Below are positions 57,901 through 61,189 of a stretch of 64,000 nt of DNA, piece after piece; the first letter of the stretch is position 1, and each line of letters starts with the position of its first letter. The notes below the pieces were generated by a model, which searched no databases, was not told the origin of the DNA, and saw only the letters and a program-made list of their open reading frames with translations. The stretch spans positions 29,080,318 through 29,144,317 of the forward strand of contig NC_087068.1 of the NCBI RefSeq assembly GCF_963678635.1, written 5' to 3'. A program made the position numbers and the translations under genes. Source of the DNA: Symsagittifera roscoffensis (Eukaryota > Xenacoelomorpha > Acoela > Convolutidae).

Positions 57901-60900
57901 TATCTGTTTTACCAATTGTATCGTGGCTTCCACAATGGCCTGACCTCCATACTTAATATACTCAATCCTGACATTGTCTTTCCCACCCGCCTTGTTCTTG
58001 GTGTTGACTATTGCTGTTTCAATCTCTTGATCTCCTGGTACCTCATCCAGGTAGTCGGCCCAAGCTTCGTCCCATGCCCTGGACACGCGGTCAATCGCAT
58101 CTCTGCTCACTTCTCCCCGCGTTGCACTGATTTTCTCATAGTGCTGCTTGCATTGCTCTGGCGTAAATAGGTTAGTGTTAGTCGACTGTGGTGCTCTACT
58201 GGCCGACCTAGAGCCCAGCCTATTGAGAATGCTGTACATTGCTCCTAAGTCTCCTCTGCGTGAGGCCTGTACCGATTCCTCAATCACAGTATCCCAGTAT
58301 TCTGTTTCCCACTGTCTCTTTTTCTTCCGGATCTTCTTCTTTATTTCTCCCATCAATCCAAAAAGTCGGACTGCTTCGGCTCCCGTTTCAGCTCTCATCC
58401 TTTCCAGAAGTTCGTGTCTTTTTGCCGCCATCGATTTGAGCTCATCTTCGTGCATTACAAGCCATGGCTCATCCACATGACGTGCTCTCACTCCTAGTTT
58501 CTCTTCCGCTACCTTTTGCTCAACTTGAGCAACTGCCTCCCAGGTTTTCGGCTGTTCCACCCTCATTTGATGTTGCATCGCCTCCTCGAATTCAAACCTC
58601 CTCTGTTTGACTTCCTCGTCATTCCAGCGCTCATGTAATTTTTCTATGTTCACCTTTCTGGTTGGTTTCTTGTACACCTTTTTGTATTCTCTGTTACTAT
58701 CGCCGCTTCCTTTGGCAGGTGGTCCGTACCCGGTGTGCACAATTGGACACCCTTTGTTCGCACTCTCTTCACCTTGGCTCTGTGGGAAAGGCGCCCCACA
58801 AAGCCGTCCAATTCGTACCACTTTCCGCTCATCCTTCGAAGCCACGTGCCTCGTTTCTTCTGGCCAAAGAAAGAGTTCCAGTAACACAACCCGTTGAACT
58901 GTAACCACTCTCTCATTTGCGATCCAGTGTGCGTGTCCGCCTCTAATCCAAACCTACCAGTTGCGCTCTCCTCTTCGTCTTCCTCTTGTATCCTCCCGCC
59001 AATCTGCGCGTTGAAGTCTCCTCCCAATAAGAGGAAGCTTCTCGCTGGTGCTGTAGAGACTACACCCTCCAGATCCTGCCAGAACAGCTGTCTTTCCTCT
59101 TTATCCCTCCTCAGTGACGTCGGTGCGTACGCAGATACTATGGTCCAATCTCCAACTGTGACATTGCTAATTCGGTTTGAGTGGCTGCACGTGCTTCCGT
59201 CTAATCGCCATCTCGTCGACCATTCGGGTTTGAGCAAAATGCCTGTCTTCCGGCCATGAATGAATGTCCAGTCGTCGATTTCCAAGTGTCCGTTGCATTC
59301 TGCATTGCTGTCTGTCGCCATCACCACTGTCCATCCGTTTTCCTGGCTTCTTTTGACCAACGCTTTCAGCTTTGACTGATTCCCATTCACGCTCATGGCC
59401 TGTACGTTCCAGGTTGCTACCCGTACCTCCTTTTCGGCCTGCCAGCATGGCCTGCTCCATCTCAGGATCTTTTGGTGGGCTATCATCGCGGCTTTTCGTC
59501 CCTTGCTCTTCTGTTGTGCCCTCTTTGAGTCCACTTTCTCTCTTCTCCTCTCCGTTCTTGCTGTTCCCCTCCGGAAGAACCAAGCATCACCCCCTGGTTC
59601 CCTCTTGTCGCACCTCCGTCTGGTTCCCCTTTCCCCTCCCCCGTGACATTGGCCTCTATAGATTTTAGGTCTCCGGCAGGTCAGCCATGCCCGCTTCAGA
59701 CCACTCTTTAAGCCAGATGAAGGAAGATTCCAACGGTCATCAGAATTTCTGCCCCTCACTGTGTTGCTCATTGAGTTTGTGTTGTACAGGAAGCTGCCGA
59801 GATAGCTGGCCCCATCAGGGGCTCCTTTTGCCGAGAACCGGTCTTCAGTATGCTCAAGTATGAGCCTCATACCTCGCCCCCGTTTCCACTGGCCGCCCGC
59901 TTGGAGGACTTCAACACAATGGCCACCCTTATTTGGGTGTTGTAATGAATATCCTCACAATCTTTAATGCTGCATAATACGTGGAGACTATTGAAACTTA
60001 AAGCATGGATCGAATAAAATGTTCCAAATTAAATATTTTAGTTCTGGCTATTAGCTAGCTTTATCAAATCCGGATGAAGACTTTATTTCCTATAAACTAC
60101 TAGTGAAGTGTTGATTAACGAAGTGAATTTTTTCCTTGTGGTTTTTTTAGGTATAAATTGCGCTAAAATTATATTTGAGCGGTTTTTTGAAGTGGACTTT
60201 AATTTAATTTGCTGAAAGCAAGGTAAATGACGCTTTTTAATACAAATCTTTATAGTTTCTTTCATTTAATTTAGGGTAGAAGGTTCATAAAGTTCAGGAC
60301 CTGACCTGTCAGATTGCATTTAATTGACGTTAGATGTCAAATTACAATTAATTGACGTTAGATTGAAAACTCCTGCCTCTTTATTGTTTCAGGGTACAGG
60401 AGGTTGAATGTGGAGTTGGGTCAGTTGAGTGAGTGTGTGAAGTGCAACTGCAACAGTCACGCTTCCGACTGTGACCCACTCACAGGTAGGTTGAAATCAC
60501 AATATCAAAATGTCTGAAGATTCGGACCTTGTACTAAACTAACCAAACTAAATCTATTCCAAAAATTAACTAAGTGAACGATCGCCCTTATTGCTTTTAT
60601 TCCCATCTTCCCCACTAAAAAAGATCGGTAAGTTTATGCAACCCTTCGCGAACATGAAAATTGCTGAATTTTGATTGGCTCAAAAAGAAAGCTTTTTCAT
60701 CCATTGAATGATCTCTCCTCCCTTAGTTGATGTGGGATGAGCTTGTTCACTTGGTCTTAAGAATCACTTCGTTACACTTAAGGATCTCTAGTTGATCGAA
60801 TTATGTGCTATATTAGGGAAGAAATAATTGGTTCGCCAGACTTAACCACTTTTGCTAATTAAACGTTTCATTTATTATGTGTTTTGTAAAAGTAGATGAG

Positions 60901-61186
60901 CCTAATTGATTCGTTGTATTAAAAAAATCGATTTCAAATAGCTGAAATTATTTGTGGATGCTATCTGCAGGTGACTGCAATTGTGAGCACAACACCATCG
61001 GTGCACAATGTGACCAATGCAAGCCTGGTTTCTTTGGATTGCCTTCTAAAGACCCTTCTGAATTCGCTTGTGAGCCCTGTCCCTGCAGCATTGTCTCTGA
61101 TCCCACAACTGGACTGTTGAGGAATGGAAAGTGTGAACAGAAAAGAGAAGATGTAGTGTGCGTGGAGTGTCCCCAGGGCTACACTG
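39893..61186 (+). CDS. LAMC1: laminin gamma-type chain, exons 1-10 (5' part of gene; continues past window)
   Basis: Ten exons (39893-39952, 40110-40193, 40266-40681, 44393-45351, 45489-45775, 50108-50238, 53715-53815, 54632-54772, 60393-60485, 60971-61186) join in phase to about 829 codons plus one base. Order: signal peptide, LN domain, LEa1-4, L4 split by introns, and first LEb repeats. An LN domain followed by four LE repeats and one L4 is the laminin gamma layout. Diagnostic stretches such as MYLKSFYYAISD and CMCNGHANEC match gamma chains; beta chains have no L4 of this type, and alpha chains differ in LE number. Laminin gamma pairs with alpha and beta chains through a C-terminal coiled coil (beyond the window) to form the secreted basement-membrane heterotrimer; the LN domain mediates network polymerisation. 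Introns reach 5.6 kb and carry many transposons. The symbol denotes family membership, not orthology to a particular vertebrate paralogue. Confidence 0.93.
39990..40085 (-). repeat. intron 1 segment shared with the RT-element 3' region
   Basis: About 90 bp in intron 1 are the inverted match of 34716-34812 (CTAGAAAATTC, GATTTTGACTGGA, CTGACTGTAACCTCGGTTACTATGATACTTT). This is most simply a 5'-truncated copy of the 3' end of the RT element, inserted in a 157-bp intron. Confidence 0.7.
40110..40193 (+). CDS. LAMC1: laminin gamma exon 2: start of LN domain
   Basis: The acceptor is TTTTTGTTTCAG (ends 40109) and the chosen donor is GTTAGT at 40194. The frame is phase 0 and reads NANSCYIGTVSYACEPETV then SLASGVKVS. 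With exon 3 this gives C-x-P-E-x-V-x(2)-A...A-T-x-T-C-G, which aligns with the laminin LN start (C-x-P-E-F-x-N-x-A...A-T-N-T-C-G) at identical spacing. An alternative donor at 40180 puts a different frame in phase, but loses this agreement. A third donor at 40188 also keeps frame but is two residues shorter. Confidence 0.75.
40266..40681 (+). CDS. LAMC1: laminin gamma exon 3: LN domain core
   Basis: The acceptor is TTTTTTTGGGGTTGCAG (ends 40265) and the donor is GTGAGT at 40682. The product starts ATSTCG and includes a short acidic stretch. It then contains DGTSRTHWKSAT (the N-x-x-D-x-x-x-T-x-W-x-S pattern of LN domains), NLTVDLG, ISITFESPRP with YSMVIYSKV, and FYSVGC. These are the hallmark segments of a laminin N-terminal domain, including the beta-strand with R-P and the Y-x-S-x-x-C pattern. 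The exon ends in phase 2. LN domains sit at the tips of the short arms and drive calcium-dependent laminin network assembly. Confidence 0.92.
40690..41935. other. laminin intron 3, left part; nothing recognised
   Basis: AT-rich intronic sequence. Short frames on both strands near 40636-41172 extend from or shadow exon 3. Fragments related to R2 may be present, but are too weak to place. Confidence 0.5.
41940..42985 (+). mobile_element. decayed Penelope-like element in laminin intron 3
   Basis: The + strand, with frameshifts and stops, reads VNELHRNLVLTF (about 42000-42035), PPFLGVRVTETGAD (about 42058-42100), YRKRTDTGLAASFR (about 42117-42157) and KKNIVQGTLSHVFNACS (about 42178-42230). After a disrupted stretch come VVYEIAC and EQTARHVAKSV with VKHLNG (about 42520-42650). 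These are the post-palm RT boxes and GIY-YIG remnant of a PLE, the same family as the minus-strand element at 35-37 kb. The palm with YxDD is not seen, so the copy is 5'-truncated or decayed. A hammerhead-like motif follows at 42920-42970. Confidence 0.82.
42920..42970 (+). ncRNA. hammerhead-ribozyme-like motif downstream of the PLE
   Basis: CTGATGA (42928-42934), a short stem II segment, GAAA (42943-42946), then CGGT-TTTT-ACTG as a four-base-pair stem III and GATC. Both invariant core boxes are intact. Stem II is only about two base pairs, stem I is imperfect near the core, and an extra A precedes the expected U-H. It corresponds in position to the motifs of repeat copies A and B. Activity is doubtful. 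Confidence 0.4.
42990..44385. other. laminin intron 3, right part; nothing recognised
   Basis: AT-rich. Frames on both strands are Phe/Leu/Lys-rich. No exon-like Cys spacing was found. Confidence 0.5.
44393..45351 (+). CDS. LAMC1: laminin gamma exon 4: end of LN and four laminin EGF repeats
   Basis: The acceptor is ATTTTATTCCAG (ends 44392) and the donor is GTAAGA at 45352. The first codon is completed by the last two bases of exon 3. The product begins VSSGQKCDQ, carries the end of the LN domain (SGFSPQSGGTVDFS; YIRLAMLRIHTP; MYLKSFYYAISD), and then has LE repeats of the eight-Cys type. These start at GRCMCNGHANECDL, CDCNGRSSDC, CNCNKEGSSDMQCDSKGMC and CECDLKGTRASRMTCNP, and the exon ends in the start of a fifth unit (CFCYDHSKNCSEAN). 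Each full repeat shows C-x-C-x(n)-C with the G-x-x-C-x-x-C ending. The fifth LE is interrupted by L4, as in gamma chains. Confidence 0.97.
45489..45775 (+). CDS. LAMC1: laminin gamma exon 5: first part of L4 (domain IV)
   Basis: The acceptor is TTCTTGTCGTTTCAG (ends 45488) and the donor is GTAATA at 45776. With exon 4 (phase 1) it reads KIDQQYGLNIGGWRAM, equivalent to F-x-I-D-x-D-G-W-R-A in gamma chains. A Ser-rich stretch follows, then FVYFEVPKQFVGNRISSYGL and SFELKP, matching the Y-F-x-A-P-x-K-F-L-G-x-Q-x-x-S-Y-G core of the L4 beta-sandwich. Frames that start further left (45445 on) run through the pyrimidine tract and are not the exon. The exon ends in phase 0. Confidence 0.92.
45880..47750. 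repeat. R2 intronic repeat copies in laminin intron 5
   Basis: Two long copies (about 45930-46400 and 46830-47240) and a partial one (47560-47740) share an ordered series: AACGAAGT or AACGTAGT near a CTCTTATATAGG segment, CAGATTTCCCAGCG- or GATTTCCxAGCG-type strings, TTTTACC..TCCAGTTTTCTCAAAT.GAGT, TGTCAATCATAAATTGTTCT, and TTGACTCTTTTCCAACTG. They are strictly non-coding. Confidence 0.65.
47975..49900. repeat. intron 5 segment with GCGAAG palindromes and an inverted R1 copy
   Basis: Palindromes GCGAAG-x5-CTTCGC occur at 49595-49611 and 49880-49896, with a degenerate one at 48743-48758, each followed by CTCTGT. Segments with ACACAAGC(G/A)AAGC..GTGTATAGT.TGAACT and CAACCTACGTCGCAAATA occur near 47980 and 49090, with a relative near 63830. 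The R1 copy (48140-48530) is the reverse complement of 6285-6790 and includes ATGCGCGATATATTTCGCGCT. Confidence 0.6.
48140..48530 (-). repeat. R1 interspersed repeat, inverted copy in laminin intron 5
   Basis: Reads TTGTTCCGACTTTTGTAACGGAA, GGGTGGTTTTTTAACTAGCC, ACCGGTGATCATTTTTTGTAAAG, TTGCCATTTTGGCCAATTTGCGACAATTAATGCGCG and ATGGCGTGTGGGGGTTGAT. All of these match 6285-6750 on the other strand. Confidence 0.75.
50108..50238 (+). CDS. LAMC1: laminin gamma exon 6: middle of L4
   Basis: The acceptor is CATTTTTTTCAG (ends 50107) and the donor is GTGGGT at 50239. The phase-0 frame reads VMTSYRDVIVEGFVGKKVV, followed by LYWQRNTPLRARQWNKFEFT. It aligns with the gamma-chain segment D-x-V-L-E-G-x-G-L-x-V-x-x-x-x-x-x-Q-x-N, ending in a Y/F-x-F-R-L-x-E strand. 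The exon ends in phase 2 and splices to exon 7 to give FTLTE. About 4.3 kb of repeat-rich intron separates it from exon 5. Confidence 0.9.
50260..53700. repeat. laminin intron 6, R2 repeat copies
   Basis: Copies or fragments of R2 lie at about 50480-50540, 50780-50930, 51780-52250 and 53040-53470. TGAACGAAGTGAAG occurs near 50483 and 50784, and TGAACGTAGTGAAG near 51792. CTATCCAGTTTTCTCAAATT and GTCAATCATAAACTG lie near 51990 and 52030. The rest is AT-rich without exon signals. Confidence 0.6.
53715..53815 (+). CDS. LAMC1: laminin gamma exon 7: L4 continuation
   Basis: The acceptor is CTGGTTATTTCAG (ends 53714) and the donor is GTAAAG at 53816. It lacks an ATG and is only 101 bp, so it is not visible as a long open frame. 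The product reads LTETEAWQPALSPVDFQSM, then LLNVNSILIRGAYG. It corresponds to the gamma-chain stretch W-R-P-A-L-T-P-x-x-F-Q-x-x-L-x-N-x-x-S-I-x-I-R-G-x-Y. This conserved W-x-P and I-R-G pattern fixes both ends. The exon ends in phase 1. Confidence 0.92.
53820..54625. other. laminin intron 7; R2 fragment and a hairpin-like duplication
   Basis: The stretch at about 54130-54230 reads TCATCAATATG...CTTGGTAGATC and its near inverse (GATCTACCAAGAAGTATATTGATGAGC), forming an imperfect fold-back. An R2 fragment (TTTCAGATTTCCCAGCGAAAAAC) lies near 54487. No exon was found. Confidence 0.5.
54632..54772 (+). CDS. LAMC1: laminin gamma exon 8: end of L4 and re-entry of the split LE repeat
   Basis: The acceptor is TCTGTCTCATTTCAG (ends 54631) and the donor is GTAGCT at 54773. 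The product reads ISCDLKNVALEYA, then ASEICQCPEAYSGTHCQDCAP, corresponding to the Y-L-D-D-V-x-L end of L4 followed by the E-x-C-x-C-P-x-G-Y-x-G-x-x-C-E-x-C half-LE that completes the interrupted repeat. The exon ends in phase 1. The intron that follows is the one interrupted by the antisense RTE-like element, and still has proper splice signals at both ends. Confidence 0.94.
54866..54877. repeat. target-site duplication, left copy
   Basis: CCTTATTTGGGT, identical to 59927-59938. It marks the 3' end of the RTE-like insertion. Confidence 0.85.
54930..56350 (-). CDS. C-terminal zinc-finger array (about eight units) of the RTE-like element
   Basis: Two frames (56081-56350 and 54930-56009) plus their junction encode zinc-finger units. 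(1) FCGLCQQSGFAERRALMVH then H. (2) YECQKGCKKM...H-x3-C. (3) FFCDVCQEGYATKAGLSSH then H, across the junction in the second frame. (4) FYQCRKGCGKT...H-x4-C. (5) and (6) YQC(D/E)RCTFVAKTKC-V/G-LGSHNRSH. (7) YPCDRCSLVARTAAGLSSH. (8) FPCDRCSLVAKSGAGLSSH. Units 2 and 4 are C-C-H-C, the rest C-C-H-H. Linkers between 5-8 are long, rich in Glu/Thr, and repeat. Such an array after the RT would bind nucleic acid. It overlaps the RT end in another frame (56281-56350) and needs a frameshift near 56030-56090. The stretch after the last finger holds a 20-base C run, so the C-terminus is uncertain. Confidence 0.85.
54991..55010. repeat. 20-base C homopolymer
   Basis: An uninterrupted run of 20 C on +, inside the last coding frame of the RTE-like element, where it gives seven Gly codons. 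Homopolymers of this length are prone to length error, so the frame after it is not reliable. Confidence 0.95.
56281..58740 (-). CDS. reverse transcriptase part of the RTE-like element
   Basis: The open frame spans 56281-58908, but its first ~60 codons overlap the endonuclease frame and are a shadow, so the real coding part starts near 58740. Residues count from 58908. A Lys/Arg/Glu-rich linker (about 80-240) is followed by LDNYRGVVLLPMLSRIV (367-383), QFGFRRGMGTEDAIHIIRR (404-422), AGLRDLRKAYPS (443-454), RGLREGCPSSPICFN (504-518) and LLADDTTMIG (578-587) with catalytic Asp 581 and 582. Then come VRFLGTWLD (628-636) and the C-terminal region typical of RTE elements with CGHVMRMADSNLVKQ (748-762). 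The palm F-x-D-x-x-K-A-Y box has D447. No ORF1 is present, as is usual for RTE. Confidence 0.9.
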   Translation of the reverse strand: MHTGYGPPAKGSGDSNREYKKVYKKPTRKVNIEKLHERWNDEEVKQRRFEFEEAMQHQMRVEQPKTWEAVAQVEQKVAEEKLGVRARHVDEPWLVMHEDELKSMAAKRHELLERMRAETGAEAVRLFGLMGEIKKKIRKKKRQWETEYWDTVIEESVQASRRGDLGAMYSILNRLGSRSASRAPQSTNTNLFTPEQCKQHYEKISATRGEVSRDAIDRVSRAWDEAWADYLDEVPGDQEIETAIVNTKNKAGGKDNVRIEYIKYGGQAIVEATIQLVKQIWTKPAEQWENLVKVGIQCSLYKGKGDRASLDNYRGVVLLPMLSRIVARICASRLSKWAEGTNLLSATQFGFRRGMGTEDAIHIIRRVFEECQERNHEIQDEEETPMAGLRDLRKAYPSTQRDAMWEIMERKGMRKNGHMLRTMKGLHEHTEYACRVGNQLSEQYRPKRGLREGCPSSPICFNIFHDQSVRHMREQRQRNAVEKNLGAVGLKWKWRKKAKATYQQNTERNAHETLETTIDNILLADDTTMIGSRKELQVGGGMETVTRALTDLQQKENEDKREWIELGRPNNVRFLGTWLDLDEDMKQRIKRGYGAWAKMRNKLAKSRISHRKQAQIVRATVMTTMLYACKSRPWREYEYSRIQSVMDRCYRYIVGQNLRRMADERKNMFDIRRSLGVARVKREIEKQCMEWCGHVMRMADSNLVKQTVKGWLDNKTLKLGKIGAKPTLQRFWKRKLPEIEVDPEYLEVIAGDRTEWRRKIRDRYEKGCLEDDSKSNEERRNQEQILEDHRKLSGTAMWLLNKCTSVDSASNLVLRREER
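58650..59870 (-). CDS. AP-like endonuclease part of the RTE-like element
   Basis: A 406-residue frame from ATG at 59870. About 145 residues of Arg/Lys-rich N-terminus precede an exonuclease-endonuclease-phosphatase fold: VRVATWNVQAMS (about 149-160), a segment at the position of the catalytic Glu (ATDSNAECNGHLEIDDW), WTIVSAYAPTS, FLLLGGDFNAQIGG (the G-D-F-N-A box), KKRGTWLRRMSGKWYELDGF (T-W...D box) and GTDHLP (D-H box). The endonuclease nicks the target DNA to start reverse transcription. The usual Q-E-T motif is atypical (ATDSNAE). After the D-H box this frame ends in 19 residues, while the continuation lies in the other frame near 58.7 kb, implying a frameshift or indel. Confidence 0.88.
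   Translation of the reverse strand: MRLILEHTEDRFSAKGAPDGASYLGSFLYNTNSMSNTVRGRNSDDRWNLPSSGLKSGLKRAWLTCRRPKIYRGQCHGGGERGTRRRCDKREPGGDAWFFRRGTARTERRREKVDSKRAQQKSKGRKAAMIAHQKILRWSRPCWQAEKEVRVATWNVQAMSVNGNQSKLKALVKRSQENGWTVVMATDSNAECNGHLEIDDWTFIHGRKTGILLKPEWSTRWRLDGSTCSHSNRISNVTVGDWTIVSAYAPTSLRRDKEERQLFWQDLEGVVSTAPARSFLLLGGDFNAQIGGRIQEEDEEESATGRFGLEADTHTGSQMREWLQFNGLCYWNSFFGQKKRGTWLRRMSGKWYELDGFVGRLSHRAKVKRVRTKGVQLCTPGTDHLPKEAAIVTENTKRCTRNQPER
59927..59938. repeat. target-site duplication, right copy
   Basis: CCTTATTTGGGT, identical to 54866-54877. It marks the 5' end of the RTE-like insertion. Confidence 0.85.
59940..60390. other. right part of laminin intron 8
   Basis: AT-rich intron with a weak TTAACGAAGTGAA motif near 60115 (R2-like), and the repeated TTAATTGACGTTAGAT at about 60320 and 60348. 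It ends in the exon 9 acceptor. Confidence 0.6.
60393..60485 (+). CDS. LAMC1: laminin gamma exon 9: LEb repeat
   Basis: The acceptor is TTTATTGTTTCAG (ends 60392) and the donor is GTAGGT at 60486. With exon 8 it reads GYRRLNVELGQLSECVKC and NCNSHASDCDPLTG, the G-Y-R-R...C-x-x-C-x-C-N-G-H-x-x-x-C-D-P-x-T-G pattern at the start of LEb. It is a 93-bp exon with phase 1 at both ends and is too short to appear as a long open frame. Confidence 0.94.
60490..60965. other. laminin intron 9; nothing recognised
   Basis: AT-rich, with GTAGGT at its start and CTGCAG at its end. No repeat or exon was seen. Confidence 0.6.
60971..61186 (+). CDS. LAMC1: laminin gamma exon 10: LEb repeats
   Basis: The acceptor is GATGCTATCTGCAG (ends 60970) and the donor is GTGAGT at 61187. 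The product reads GDCNCEHNTIGAQCDQCKPG, then a Phe-Phe-Gly turn. After EPCPCS it continues to VVCVECPQGYTG. This is the C-x-C-x-x-N-T-x-G-x-x-C-x-x-C half of one LE repeat plus the first part of the next, including the shortened P-C-P-C unit typical of this point in gamma chains. The exon ends in phase 1 and splices to an exon beyond the window. The nidogen-binding LEb repeat would lie further downstream and is not seen. Confidence 0.95.
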
Positions 61187-61189
61187 GTG

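Larger units (their letters stand above)
54878..59926 (-). mobile_element. RTE-like non-LTR retrotransposon with C-terminal zinc-finger array (intron 8, antisense)
   Basis: The element is flanked by the perfect 12-bp duplication CCTTATTTGGGT (54866-54877 and 59927-59938). On the minus strand it begins GTGGCCATTGTGTTGAAG, has a 56-base leader before ATG at 59870, and ends AACTCCCAACAGAACAGA without poly-A. The short ACAGA repeat at the 3' end resembles RTE-type tails. Coding order is a basic N-terminus, AP-like endonuclease, RT, RTE-type C-terminal region, and an array of zinc fingers. The three coding parts lie in different frames. Its GC content is far above the host sequence, as expected for a recent arrival. 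Antisense orientation in an intron is commonly tolerated. Confidence 0.92.
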
